Below are positions 1 to 8,853 of a DNA stretch of 64,000 nt, piece by piece. Within the stretch, counting starts at the first letter, position 1, and every line of letters begins with the position of its first letter. The notes under the pieces were generated by a model that did not search any database, was not told the DNA's origin, and was given only the letters and a program-made list of their open reading frames with translations. The position numbers and the translations under genes are program-made. This stretch comes from Thermohalobaculum sp039513195 (GTDB lineage: Bacteria; Pseudomonadota; Alphaproteobacteria; Rhodobacterales; Rhodobacteraceae), in the NCBI GenBank assembly GCA_039513195.1, contig JBCCRM010000009.1, positions 90,883-154,882 on the forward strand, written 5' to 3'.

Positions 1-618
1 CTCTTCACGCTCATAAAGCTCGCCCGTCGAGACCCCGTCGCAATCGAGACGCATATTGAGGAACCGGAAGGCTCGCCGATCTTCCAAGCCTACCCGAAAA
101 TCCTCGCCGACAAAGGGGCCGTGAACCTGATCTGCGACACCATCCGCATGGGGATGATGAATTTCGACGACCCCCATCAGCTCGGCGACGTGATGGAGAA
201 GCAGCTCGACGGAAAGCTGCACCACAGCATGCACTCCTCCCACGCGCTGCAGACGATGGCAGATGGGCTCCCCGCCCTCGGTATCGTCGCAGCGGTTCTG
301 GGTGTGATCAAGACCATGGCCTCTATCGACCAGCCGCCGGAGGTTTTGGGTAAACTGATCGGCGGCGCGCTCGTCGGCACCTTTCTGGGGGTTTTTCTCG
401 CCTATGGTCTGGTCGGGCCTTTTGCGGCGAAGATCAAGGCGATTGCCGAGACCGATCACAAGTTCTATGAGCTGATCCGGGACACTCTGGTCGCCAATCT
501 GCAGCGGCACAGCCCACAAATCTGCGTTGAGGTTGCCCGTCAGAACCTGCCCGGTGGCATGCGCCCCAGCTTCAACGAACTGGATGAGGCCCTGAGATCG
601 GTGCCTGAGGCCGCATGA
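1..618 (+). CDS. motA: Flagellar motor stator protein MotA (5' truncated by window edge)
   Basis: Proton-channel stator subunit of the flagellar motor, in the inner membrane, normally partnered by MotB. The frame is open from base 1, so the N-terminus lies outside the window and 205 residues are visible. The two C-terminal membrane helices carry the conserved prolines of the family: PALGIVAAVLG at the start of one helix, and GLVGP at the end of the next. An internal GTG at 121 is not the real start, because the family sequence (LFTLIKLARRDPVAIE) continues upstream of it. The stop overlaps the next ATG in an ATGA, so the two genes are translationally coupled. No motB follows, so the partner must be encoded elsewhere. 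Confidence 0.95.
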   Translation, partial: LFTLIKLARRDPVAIETHIEEPEGSPIFQAYPKILADKGAVNLICDTIRMGMMNFDDPHQLGDVMEKQLDGKLHHSMHSSHALQTMADGLPALGIVAAVLGVIKTMASIDQPPEVLGKLIGGALVGTFLGVFLAYGLVGPFAAKIKAIAETDHKFYELIRDTLVANLQRHSPQICVEVARQNLPGGMRPSFNELDEALRSVPEAA

Positions 619-3293
619 AACAGCGCCTCTCTAAGACCTTGCAAGCGGTTGGGGTCACGCTGTTCTTGGCGTTGCTTCTGGCGGGCGAAGCGGCTGCGGC
701 CGCCCTCTCGGCGCAGGCTGGACCGCGGCCGCAGCTCCGGCTGGACCGTTGGCCCGAAGATGGCTGGGTGGTCGATCAAACCGGGCGGACCGCGACGATC
801 TTGTTCCGCGGCGCAGTTTTTCCGGTGGACCTCTCCAGGCTCGATCTCACCGGCCTCGAGACCGCGGTGGCTAGGGTCGCTGTGCAGGCCGGTCCGTCCG
901 GCACTGGCCTGGTTGTCGATCTCGCTTGCGACTGCGGCTTGGCCCTGCGCGGGGATGCAGCGACCGGCCTGATTATCGACATTGCGGGCGCATCGGCGCC
1001 GCAGACTTTAGGGCCAGCCCCGCGTCCGGAGCGCGCGGAGATCGAGGGGGCTGAGGGCTCGCCCGACGATCCGCCGGAGCCGGAACCGGATTTGGCCCGC
1101 CAGGGCGGGTCTGCGCCTCGCACGGCACCGCGCCCGCAGTTTCGGGGCAGTGGGGCGATATCGTCCGCCGACCCCGCGGCCACTGCATCCGCCGCTCGGT
1201 CGCGGATCGGTCCTCCGACGCCTGACCAGCGGGCCGTCGGCGTCGAAACGCCCAGCCAGCTCCCCGCCGATCCACAAACACCGGAGCCCCAACCAGTAAA
1301 TGCCGATCTCGACGGTCTCCGGGAACGGCTCCTCTCGCAATTCGCCCGCGCGGCAGAGGCCGGCCTGATCGATCTTCGACCCGGCTCGCCGCTCGAGCAA
1401 CGCAAGACGGCCGCCCGCGTGGCGGCGGCGGAGGCCGCGGCCGCGGAGGCCGAAGCCGCCGAGGTCTCGCAGGAAGCGGCGGAGGCTGACCTGTCGCTAG
1501 AGACGGAGCAGAACTCGCCGGTCGCTGCCTTGGTCGATCCCGACCCTAATGCCGACGCGGCGCCCGCCAATCGGGCCGCCAACGCCGTGCCAGACCAAAC
1601 GCCATTGGCCTCGGCCGGGCAGATTTCGGCCGCGGAGGAGGCGATTGCGGCCGATGACGACCGCGATCTCGACGCCGCTGGTAGCGACCCGGCCCGCCTT
1701 GCTTATGCGGCGGGTGAGCCTGGCTGCGCGGCCGATGCGGTACTGGCGCTGCCGGACCCGGATGGGCGCGCCGCGTTCCTCGATGCGCTCCGGGAGGGTC
1801 GCTCGGCCTTGGTGGGAGAGTTCGACCGAGCCGAGCCCGATGCGACGATGGATCTGGCACGGCTCTACATCGCCCACGGCATGGGGTCCGAAGCGGCAGT
1901 GCTCCTCGCGGATTTCGCGCCCAAACACCCCGAAACGCCACTGCTTGCGGCGATGGCGCAACTGTCCGAAGGGCGCGCGCTTGGGCCGGATCATGCTCTG
2001 TCGTCGCCGGACTGCGGCGGCGTGCACGCCGTTTGGGCGGGCTTGGCAGACAGCCTGAACGGAGGTTTCACCCAGGAGCGGGCAGAGGCGATCCTCGCCG
2101 ACGGTGCGTTGGAGTTGTTGCCGGCCATGTTGCGCGGGCGCATCGCTTCCCGGCTCGGCCGTGCGGTGTTCGAGGCGGGAGCCGTCGAGACTGCCGATGC
2201 CCTCCGCGCCATCGCCGGTCGCAGCGATCCGACCGAGCGGGATGACCCGCATTGGGCGCTGTTAGACGCGGGGTTGTCGCGGGTGAAGGGGGAGCCCGAC
2301 AAGGCGCTCGCCCGCTTGCAGGCGGCGCGCCAAGTGCCGGGCGAGGAGGGGACCGAGGCCCTTATCGGCATTGCCGATATGGTCCTGCGATCGGAGGTTC
2401 CGGGCGTCCTCGGCACCCGGCAGTTGCGCGCCGATCTCGGTATCCGGGCGCTCGAGCTGCGGGGCAGCGAGATCGGCGCCGAGGCCTTCGTTGCAGAAGC
2501 CGATCTGCTCGGTCGGGCGGAGGGGCGGGAGGCCGCGCTCGAGCTGCTCTCCCACGGTCTTGCCCGCGCTCTGATCGACCGGGACCAGTATCTCGACGCT
2601 GTGCGCCGGGTCAGCATCGGCGAACATCACGGTGACGACCCGCGGCCTTTGGCTCTGATTTATCACGACAATCCGGAGCGGTTCCGACTGGCGCTGGAGG
2701 AGCCGGGGTTCCGGCATGCCCTCGCCCGGTCCTATGCCGAAATCGGAACGCCGATGCTCGCGAAGGATATCCTGCGACGTGGCGATTTGGACGAGCCGAT
2801 CCTGGCCGAGGCGCTGAGCAACGCGGCGCGCGAGGCAGGGGATCTCGCGGCGATGCAGATGCTTTTGCCGCGGATGCCTGATGGCGCGATGCGCGACGCC
2901 TTGCAGAGCGACATCGACCGTCTCCAGCGGTTCGACGCGCTTCTCGCCAGTCTGCGCCGTGACGATGGCAGCATGACTGCGCCAAACGAGATGGACGCCC
3001 CCGCGCTGGCGGGAAAGCTAGGCGATCTGACCGCGGCGTTTGATGCTGCGCCATCTCTTGAGACGGCGCGGTCCATCGCGCTCGCCGCCGCCGCGGCCGG
3101 GGCAACGGAGATGCCGCCCGCCGCCGCGACCCTCTTGGCGGAGGCCGACCGCCGGGGCTTTCGCGAGCTTTCCGAGTTCTTCGAGCCCAGCCCGGCCGAG
3201 ACTTTGCCCCCCAGCGCCGCGGCGGTCGCCGACTACCTCAACACCGTCACGGACGAAGTGAACAGCCTTCGGGAGTTTCTCGAGAATGGATAA
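615..3293 (+). CDS. Large periplasmic, motility-linked protein of unknown function (892 aa)
   Basis: Not recognised as a named family. A signal peptide covers about residues 1-29 (hydrophobic LFLALLLAGEA, then AAAA). Residues about 35-130 are beta-rich with repeated hydrophobic strands ending in GLIIDIAG, resembling an AMIN-like fold. Residues about 130-360 are low-complexity Pro/Ala/Glu-rich. The remainder is helical and looks like a TPR/SEL1-type solenoid. It is locked between motA (4-nt overlap) and flgF (8-nt overlap), so a flagellar role is very likely. By position and layout it could act like the periplasmic stator-associated MotC/MotK proteins of other alphaproteobacteria, but that is inference and I cannot show homology by eye. 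Confidence 0.8.
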   Translation: MKQRLSKTLQAVGVTLFLALLLAGEAAAAALSAQAGPRPQLRLDRWPEDGWVVDQTGRTATILFRGAVFPVDLSRLDLTGLETAVARVAVQAGPSGTGLVVDLACDCGLALRGDAATGLIIDIAGASAPQTLGPAPRPERAEIEGAEGSPDDPPEPEPDLARQGGSAPRTAPRPQFRGSGAISSADPAATASAARSRIGPPTPDQRAVGVETPSQLPADPQTPEPQPVNADLDGLRERLLSQFARAAEAGLIDLRPGSPLEQRKTAARVAAAEAAAAEAEAAEVSQEAAEADLSLETEQNSPVAALVDPDPNADAAPANRAANAVPDQTPLASAGQISAAEEAIAADDDRDLDAAGSDPARLAYAAGEPGCAADAVLALPDPDGRAAFLDALREGRSALVGEFDRAEPDATMDLARLYIAHGMGSEAAVLLADFAPKHPETPLLAAMAQLSEGRALGPDHALSSPDCGGVHAVWAGLADSLNGGFTQERAEAILADGALELLPAMLRGRIASRLGRAVFEAGAVETADALRAIAGRSDPTERDDPHWALLDAGLSRVKGEPDKALARLQAARQVPGEEGTEALIGIADMVLRSEVPGVLGTRQLRADLGIRALELRGSEIGAEAFVAEADLLGRAEGREAALELLSHGLARALIDRDQYLDAVRRVSIGEHHGDDPRPLALIYHDNPERFRLALEEPGFRHALARSYAEIGTPMLAKDILRRGDLDEPILAEALSNAAREAGDLAAMQMLLPRMPDGAMRDALQSDIDRLQRFDALLASLRRDDGSMTAPNEMDAPALAGKLGDLTAAFDAAPSLETARSIALAAAAAGATEMPPAAATLLAEADRRGFRELSEFFEPSPAETLPPSAAAVADYLNTVTDEVNSLREFLENG

Positions 3294-4005
3294 CGCCCTC
3301 TACTATCTCGCGCTGAACCGCCAACGCGGTCTATCGGCCGAGATGACCACCATTGCCAACAACATCGCCAATGCGGGCACCGCCGGCTACCAGCGCGAGG
3401 GCGTGTTGTTCCAGGAATTCGTGGTCGCGACCGAAGACGGCGAAAGTATCTCGATGGGCGATCTGAATGCCCGCTTCGCCGATGATTTGCCAGGTCCGAT
3501 CGAGACCACCGGTGCGGCCTTCGATTTCGCTATCGAGGGTGAGGGCTACTTCATGATCGACGATGGCGAGGAAGTGATCCTCACCCGCGCCGGCGGGTTT
3601 CAGCGCTCGCCGGCCGGGCTGCTGGTGACCCCCGACGGTCTTCCGGTGCTCGATGCCGGGCAGGCACCGATCTTCCTGCCCGCGGATGCCGGTCAGATCC
3701 AAGTCGCCAGCGACGGTACGATCTCGGCGGATGGCCAGCCTCTCGGCCAAATCGGCGTCGTAACCGCGCCGGAGGAGACGCTGGAGCGCCTCGGCCGCAT
3801 CGCCTTCCGCCCCAATGATGGGATCGACCCGGTCGCCAACCCCCGCGTTCGGCAGGGCGCGATAGAGGCGTCGAATGTCAATACCGTCGAGGAGGTGGCC
3901 CGCATGATCGAGGTCACCCGGGCCTATGAGACCGTCCAATCGATCATCGAGGACGAGGACGCGCGCATCCGCGAAACCATCGAAACGCTCGGCCGGTCGG
4001 TCTGA
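3286..4005 (+). CDS. flgF: Flagellar proximal rod protein FlgF
   Basis: Rod protein of 239 aa. The N-terminal rod/hook signature is clear (MTTIANNIANAGTAGYQ), followed by the internal FlgF/FlgG beta domain (FDFAIEGEGYF) and the C-terminal helix that packs in the rod (VNTVEEVARMIEVTRAYETV). Length is normal for FlgF. It starts inside the end of the upstream motility gene and is followed 28 nt later by flgG, so it belongs to the same operon. Exported by the flagellar type III apparatus, and therefore without a signal peptide. Confidence 0.96.
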   Translation: MDNALYYLALNRQRGLSAEMTTIANNIANAGTAGYQREGVLFQEFVVATEDGESISMGDLNARFADDLPGPIETTGAAFDFAIEGEGYFMIDDGEEVILTRAGGFQRSPAGLLVTPDGLPVLDAGQAPIFLPADAGQIQVASDGTISADGQPLGQIGVVTAPEETLERLGRIAFRPNDGIDPVANPRVRQGAIEASNVNTVEEVARMIEVTRAYETVQSIIEDEDARIRETIETLGRSV

Positions 4006-4033
4006 GCAGACTGCAGAAGGGGAGAACGGACCC

Positions 4034-4819
4034 ATGCAAGCCCTGAAGATCGCCGCGACCGGGATGGCGGCCCAGCAGATGCGGGTCGACACCACTGCCA
4101 ACAATATCGCGAACATGTCGACCACCGGCTACAAGGCGCGGCGCGCGGATTTTGCCGATTTGCACTACCAGCAGATCCGCGCGCCCGGCGCGATCACCGC
4201 CACCACCGGCGAGGTGCTGCCCTCGGGCGTGCAGCTCGGCTTGGGCGTGCGCCCGACCTCGGTGTCGTTCGAGGCGCGCCAGGGTGCCGTGCGGGCTACC
4301 GGCGGCGAGTTCGACCTAGCGATCGAAGGGGTCGGCTATTTCGAGATCGAGTTGCCGAGTGGCGAGAGCGCCTATTCCCGCGACGGTGCCTTCAAGCTGA
4401 GCCCGGATGGCGAGATGGTCACCTCGGACGGCTATCCGCTGGTGCCCAATGTCACCATTCCGGCCGATGCGCGGGAGATCGTCATCAATGCCGACGGCAC
4501 CATCTTCGCCCGTTTCGACGGCCAGGTAGCCTTGCAGCAGGTGGGCGAGATCACGCTGGTGAACTTCGTCAACCAAAAGGGCCTACAGGCAATCGGCGAC
4601 AACCTCTTCCTGGAGACGGCGGCCTCCGGCGTGCCCCTGGTCGGTGAGCCGGGGATCGACGGGCGCGGCACCATCCGCCAGGCCTATCTGGAGGAAAGCG
4701 CCGTCGATGTGGTGTCGGAGATCACCGAACTGATCGAGGCGCAGCGCGGCTATGAGCTGAATGCCCGGGTCATGTCGGCGGTGGACGAAATGCTCTCCGC
4801 GTCGACGAGGATCCGGTAA
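4034..4819 (+). CDS. flgG: Flagellar distal rod protein FlgG
   Basis: Distal rod protein of 261 aa, the usual length. The start at 4034 is chosen over in-frame upstream codons because it follows a good ribosome binding site (GGGGAG at about 4020-4025) and gives the standard FlgG N-terminus MQALKIAATGMAAQQ. Motifs seen are TTANNIANMSTTGYK, FDLAIEGVGYFEI, and at the C-terminus VDVVSEITELIEAQRGYELN. The stop TAA shares its last base with the flgA ATG. Confidence 0.97.
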   Translation: MQALKIAATGMAAQQMRVDTTANNIANMSTTGYKARRADFADLHYQQIRAPGAITATTGEVLPSGVQLGLGVRPTSVSFEARQGAVRATGGEFDLAIEGVGYFEIELPSGESAYSRDGAFKLSPDGEMVTSDGYPLVPNVTIPADAREIVINADGTIFARFDGQVALQQVGEITLVNFVNQKGLQAIGDNLFLETAASGVPLVGEPGIDGRGTIRQAYLEESAVDVVSEITELIEAQRGYELNARVMSAVDEMLSASTRIR

Positions 4820-5238
4820 TGCGCCTGGTCTTCGTTGTCGCCGCGCTCCTCGCCGCAGTGCCTGCCGTCGCGCAAGAGGTGGTCGCGACCCGGACCCTCC
4901 GAGCCGGCCAAGTGCTCGGGGCCGACGACCTGCGCGTTGTCCCCAGCGCCGGGGTCGGTGCGGCGCAGCGCATGCAGGAGATGGTGGGGCAGGAAACGCG
5001 TCGCGCGATCTTTGCCGGGCGCGAGGTGCACCGCGGCGATCTCGGCCCGCCGACTTTGGTTGCGCGCAATGCCATCGTCACAATGCACTACCGCAATGGC
5101 GGGCTCGGCATCCGGACCGAGGGCCGCGCGCTGGAAGCCGGCGGGCTCGGGGAGCCGATCCGGGTGATGAACCTCTCGTCGCGCCTTGCGATCCTGGCGC
5201 GGATCATCGGGCCCAATACGGTCGAGGTCAGCCCATGA
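4819..5238 (+). CDS. flgA: Flagellar P-ring assembly chaperone FlgA
   Basis: Periplasmic chaperone for P-ring (FlgI) assembly, 139 aa with a Sec signal peptide (MRLVFVVAALLAAVPAVAQE). The mature part has the SAF-type domain typical of FlgA: TRTLRAGQVLGADDL near residue 27 and the C-terminal IRVMNLSSRLAILARI segment. It overlaps flgG by one base and flgH by four. No flgI is present in the window, so its client is encoded elsewhere. Confidence 0.93.
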   Translation: MRLVFVVAALLAAVPAVAQEVVATRTLRAGQVLGADDLRVVPSAGVGAAQRMQEMVGQETRRAIFAGREVHRGDLGPPTLVARNAIVTMHYRNGGLGIRTEGRALEAGGLGEPIRVMNLSSRLAILARIIGPNTVEVSP

Positions 5239-5975
5239 GACCGTGGCTCCTCGCCACCGTCGCGGTGACCGCGGGCTGCGCCGGACAGCTCGACAGCTTC
5301 GGTCGGCCGCCGCCGATGTCGCCGCCAGGGGCGGATGCGACACTGCAGGTCGCGCCCCCGGCTCCCGAGCGGGTGGCCCTGGTCCCGCCGCCGCCGCCGC
5401 CGCCCGATACCGCCACCACCGCTTCGCTTTGGCAGTCGGGACCGAATTCATTGTTCGGCGACCGGCGCGCCCGGCGCCGCGGCGATATCTTGACGGTGGT
5501 CGTCAACATCGATGACGAGGCCGAGATCAGCAATTCGACCGACCGGAGCAGAACCGGCACCGACGATGTCACGGTCAGCGCGCTGCTCGGCCTGCCATCG
5601 CTCGCCGACAATGTCCTGCCCGGCAGCGGCACCCTCGACCCCGCCATTTCCACCTCTGGCTCCAGCACCTCGCGCGGGGATGGCTCCGTCAGCCGGGAGG
5701 AGGAGATCACCGTCCGCCTTGCCGCAACGGTCGAGCAAGTGCTGCCGAACGGTCATCTGGTGATCCGCGGCAGCCAGGAGGTGCGGATCAACTTCGAACT
5801 GCGCGAGATCCAGGTCGGCGGCATCGTCCGGCCCGAGGATATCCTGCGCTCGAACGAAATCACGCTCGAGAAGATCGCTGACGCCCGCATCGTTTATGGC
5901 GGTCGCGGCCAGTTGACCGACCTGCAACAGCCGCGGATCGGCCAGCAGGTGATCGATATTGTCTCTCCCTTCTAG
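5235..5975 (+). CDS. flgH: Flagellar L-ring lipoprotein FlgH
   Basis: Outer-membrane L-ring protein, 246 aa. A lipoprotein signal peptide is visible, with lipobox VTAGC giving a lipidated Cys at about residue 15, followed by a proline-rich stretch encoded by CCG repeats. Typical FlgH motifs follow: SLFGDRRARRRGDILTVVV, NGHLVIRGSQEVRINFE, and the C-terminal VRPEDI...NEI...ADARIVYGGRG. The start is the ATG overlapping the flgA stop (ATGA). The reading frame is open further upstream inside flgA, but that part is antisense-like shadow and not FlgH. Confidence 0.97.
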   Translation: MRPWLLATVAVTAGCAGQLDSFGRPPPMSPPGADATLQVAPPAPERVALVPPPPPPPDTATTASLWQSGPNSLFGDRRARRRGDILTVVVNIDDEAEISNSTDRSRTGTDDVTVSALLGLPSLADNVLPGSGTLDPAISTSGSSTSRGDGSVSREEEITVRLAATVEQVLPNGHLVIRGSQEVRINFELREIQVGGIVRPEDILRSNEITLEKIADARIVYGGRGQLTDLQQPRIGQQVIDIVSPF

Positions 5976-5987
5976 CCGGGTGCCGCC

Positions 5988-6482
5988 ATGAAAATGCTCC
6001 TGCCCGTGTTTCTCATCCTCCTTGGCGTCGCCGGCGGCGCTGCCCTGGGCGTCTATCTGAAACCACCCAGCGAGGCGGAAGACGATATGGATAGCGCCGA
6101 GGCCGGTGCCGAGGAACAGATTGACGATGCCGCGGTTGTGCCGGATCTCGAGGATGGACCGCGGTCCTATGTCGAGGTCGGCAAACAGATGATTGTGCCC
6201 ATTGTCGATGGCGGTGAGACGCGGGCCTTGATGCTTTTCGAAGTAGCGGTCGATGTGCCCGAGTCTCTGGCCGCGGAGGTGGTCGAGGCCGAACCGCGGC
6301 TGCGCGACGCGTTTCTACGCGAGCTGATGGAGATGTCCTACACCGGCGCGTTCAAGGGGACTTACACCGACGACCGGGTGCTGCAGGAGCTTCGGACAAA
6401 GCTGCGCCGGGCGGCCCGACGTTTCTTCGGCGACGACATCGCCGATGTCTTGGTGCTCGACATGATGCGGCAGGAATTCTAA
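5988..6482 (+). CDS. fliL: Flagellar basal body-associated protein FliL
   Basis: Inner-membrane protein that stabilises the stator, 164 aa. One N-terminal transmembrane helix (about residues 5-25, PVFLILLGVAGGAALGVYL), an acidic linker, then the periplasmic FliL domain ending FFGDDIADVLVLDMMRQEF, which matches the family C-terminus. Last gene of the first plus-strand block, 12 nt after flgH and convergent with flgD. Confidence 0.85.
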   Translation: MKMLLPVFLILLGVAGGAALGVYLKPPSEAEDDMDSAEAGAEEQIDDAAVVPDLEDGPRSYVEVGKQMIVPIVDGGETRALMLFEVAVDVPESLAAEVVEAEPRLRDAFLRELMEMSYTGAFKGTYTDDRVLQELRTKLRRAARRFFGDDIADVLVLDMMRQEF

Positions 6483-6530
6483 CGGGCGAGCGTGCTTGAC
6501 GGCGAACCGCGCCGCAGCGCGGTCCGCCCG
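6483..6530. terminator. Nested inverted repeat between convergent fliL and flgD
   Basis: Between the two convergent stops there is an inner perfect 7-bp stem, ACCGCGC (6506-6512) with GCGCGGT (6517-6523). It is nested inside an outer 6-bp stem, CGGGCG (6483-6488) with CGCCCG (6525-6530). Its position suits a bidirectional terminator. There is no T-run, so the termination mechanism is uncertain. Confidence 0.45.
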
Positions 6531-6541
6531 TTGCCCCTGCC

Positions 6542-7234
6542 TCAGTTGTCGACCGGAGGCCGACGCAATTCGGTGACGCCGTCCGGCGCCAAGGTCGAGC
6601 CGTCTTCCAGATCGAGCACCGGACCGGTATCGGTCCCGCGAATGCCGCTCACCTCGCGGTAGACCAGCGCCGGGCGCTCGACCGCCGCCTCGCCTTCGCC
6701 AAAGCTCAGCAGGATGCTGACATCGCGACCGGCCACGGGACGTCCGTCCTGGTCGAGCCCATCCCATGCACCATTGCCTGCCGCATCGGTCGCCACGGTG
6801 AAATTGCGCAGCGTCTCGCCATCAGCGCCGACCACCCGGGCGTTGACCCGTTCGGCCGCGATCCCCGGCGGCACCGCAAAGGACTGCGGGCTGCCAGTGG
6901 CGCGGAAGCTGCCGTCGCTGGCGGCCACCTGCTGGCCGATCCAGCCAGCAAAGGCGGCGATATCGCCCGCGGCGGCCTGGCTTACCAGAGTGTCAAGCTT
7001 CTCGTTCGTCTGGACCTGTTGCTCGACCGAAGAGAACGTCGCGAGCTGCGCGACGAACTCGGTCGAATCGATCGGCTGCAGGGGGTCCTGATTGCGCAAC
7101 TGCGCCGTCAGCAGCGTCAGGAAACTCTCGAAGTCCGCATCGGCCGCCGCCGCCGCCTCCTCGGCAGTCGCGGCTGCAGTATCGATGCGCCCGACCGGGC
7201 CGGGCAGGATCGAGGGATTTGGGGTGATTTCCAT
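6542..7234 (-). CDS. flgD: Flagellar hook assembly (hook cap) protein FlgD
   Basis: Scaffold that caps the growing hook, 230 aa. The conserved N-terminal FlgD region is clear (FESFLTLLTAQLRNQDPLQP then TEFVAQLATFSSVEQQ). The C-terminal half has the tudor/FnIII-like part, with GNGAWDGLDQDGRPV as the typical turn. It lies 15 nt downstream of fliK on the same strand, forming a two-gene hook-control operon read opposite to the surrounding genes. Confidence 0.96.
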   Translation of the reverse strand: MEITPNPSILPGPVGRIDTAAATAEEAAAAADADFESFLTLLTAQLRNQDPLQPIDSTEFVAQLATFSSVEQQVQTNEKLDTLVSQAAAGDIAAFAGWIGQQVAASDGSFRATGSPQSFAVPPGIAAERVNARVVGADGETLRNFTVATDAAGNGAWDGLDQDGRPVAGRDVSILLSFGEGEAAVERPALVYREVSGIRGTDTGPVLDLEDGSTLAPDGVTELRRPPVDN

Positions 7235-7249
7235 GGATGTTTCCTTCGG

Positions 7250-8746
7250 TCAGAACCGTAAATCGAGGCCGTCTTCGTCGCCATGCGCGGCGACCGCCGC
7301 CGCCGCGGCAAGTCCGTCTTCGCCATCCTGCCAGGCACGGGCGAACGGGTCGGCCTGGCTCTGAGCAGAGCCGCCCTCTCCGCCGCCCTGGCCGGAATGG
7401 CTGGCGAATTGCAGATCCACATCCGCAAAGCCGGCCTGATTGAACTCCTGCAGCAGGATTTCCGCGTGGCGGCGGATCAAATCTCCGGTGGCCGGGCGTT
7501 CGGCCGATAAGGTTGCCCGCAGCCCCTGATCGGTCACGTCCATGGCGATCTCGACCGTGCCGAGTTCCGGTGGATCCAGGCGCAGGGTAATCCGGTCGCC
7601 AGCCCCGGTATTGCCGAGGACGCTGGCGATTTGCGGCGCGATTACACGGGCGGTCTCGGCGGAGGCGGTGGCGCCTGGCACTGGCGCGGCGCTGGGCGCC
7701 TGGGTCTGTGGCGCGGCCTGCGTCGGGCCGCCGGATGCCGAGGCCCCCAGCGTGAGGGGCTCGCCGCCCTCGGCGCTGGTTCGGGTCGTCGGTATCGTGC
7801 TGGGGCTGGCGGCAGGCAGGGCCGGGGCTGGGCTGGCCAGTTCCGCCGGCGGCAGGCGCGATGGCAGCGGTTGAGGCGCGTCCAGGGCCGGCGCAGGCAC
7901 CGCCGTGGGCTGCCCCGTGGGCCGCCTGACCGGTCGAAGCTCGGTCTCTGCGGTCGCAACGTCGCTAAGATCGGCGATGTCCGGTGCAGGGGCCGCTGGG
8001 GCCGGAACCGGTAGCTCTGTGCGTGGTGGCGCAGCGCTGGCCGCAGAAGGGGTGGCTGCGGCTGCAGATCTCACGATCTGCAGATCGAGGCGACCCAGCT
8101 CCGCCGGAAGCGCTTGTGCCGCGGCCGGCGCCGCCGTCGGTGCCTTGACCGGCGCAGCCGGCAGCGTCCCCGCCTCGGCCGGTGCAGGCACGGCAGCGGG
8201 GGGCGTCGGGAGAGAGCGCGGAGCCGCCGGCGTTCCGTCGGGCCGTAGGGCCGCCGCCGCCGCTGCCGTCGATTCGATCTTTGCCTGAGCCGTCTCGCTC
8301 AAGGATCTGTTGGCCTCCGGCAGGCGATCGACCGGTCCACTGGCAACAGGCACGGCCAGGTCGACCTGCAGGACGGGCTGCGGGAGCTCCTGGCCGTCGG
8401 CGGGCGCAGGGCCCGCGGCCGGATTGATCTTCGCCACGACGGTCGCAAGGCTCGGCTCGGCCAGCGTCGCGAGGCTCGGTACTGGACGGGCGTCCAGCAG
8501 CTTAAGCTGTTGCTCCGCGGCGCCAATCGGTGCGTCTGCCGCGGAGCGCTCGGTCTCCCCGGCGGCTTGGTCGAGCGAGAACGCGCCGTCCGCCGTCCCC
8601 GCGGTTCCACCGTCCGTCGTTGAGGACGGACGACGCGCCGCATCGGACCGTGGCGGCTCAGCGCCCGCTGCGCCCTGGGTTTGGGTCGGCCGCGCCGGCG
8701 CCGGCGCCGGCGCTGGCGTCGGCTTCGGCATGCTGAAAAGATCCAT
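7250..8746 (-). CDS. fliK: Flagellar hook-length control protein FliK
   Basis: Ruler and substrate-specificity switch for hook export, about 498 aa. The first ~370 residues are low-complexity Ala/Pro-rich, as usual for the ruler. The conserved C-terminal domain is recognisable: LRLDPPELGTVEIAMDV, then LRATLSAERPATGDLIRRH and LLQEFNQAGF. I prefer the ATG at 8746 (MDLFSMPKP) because it follows AGAGGG at suitable spacing. An in-frame ATG eight codons upstream (8770) has no such site. Transcribed with flgD. Confidence 0.92.
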   Translation of the reverse strand: MDLFSMPKPTPAPAPAPARPTQTQGAAGAEPPRSDAARRPSSTTDGGTAGTADGAFSLDQAAGETERSAADAPIGAAEQQLKLLDARPVPSLATLAEPSLATVVAKINPAAGPAPADGQELPQPVLQVDLAVPVASGPVDRLPEANRSLSETAQAKIESTAAAAAALRPDGTPAAPRSLPTPPAAVPAPAEAGTLPAAPVKAPTAAPAAAQALPAELGRLDLQIVRSAAAATPSAASAAPPRTELPVPAPAAPAPDIADLSDVATAETELRPVRRPTGQPTAVPAPALDAPQPLPSRLPPAELASPAPALPAASPSTIPTTRTSAEGGEPLTLGASASGGPTQAAPQTQAPSAAPVPGATASAETARVIAPQIASVLGNTGAGDRITLRLDPPELGTVEIAMDVTDQGLRATLSAERPATGDLIRRHAEILLQEFNQAGFADVDLQFASHSGQGGGEGGSAQSQADPFARAWQDGEDGLAAAAAVAAHGDEDGLDLRF

Positions 8747-8853
8747 CACCGTCACCCTCTGCTTCTGCATTCGTGTGCAATATTAGAAGGCGACCCTTAC
8801 CGATTGTTTAGGCGAAGAACTTCTAGTGTCGGGCAACGCAGTAGGAGAACGAC
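8747..8853. promoter_or_regulatory. Divergent fliK / flgJ promoter region with a possible CtrA-like box
   Basis: About 107 nt separate the divergent starts, so promoters for both operons must lie here. TTAC at 8797-8800 and TTAG at 8808-8811 are 7 nt apart. This matches the CtrA layout TTAA-N7-TTAA at six of eight positions. CtrA control of flagellar genes is established in many alphaproteobacteria; the assignment here is tentative. No clear sigma-54 -24/-12 element was seen. Confidence 0.35.

Noticed and set aside
5380..5405. CCG repeat run in flgH as a possible slippage locus
   Set aside because: It encodes an ordinary polyproline linker after the lipid anchor, and length changes of three bases would stay in frame; no sign of regulation.
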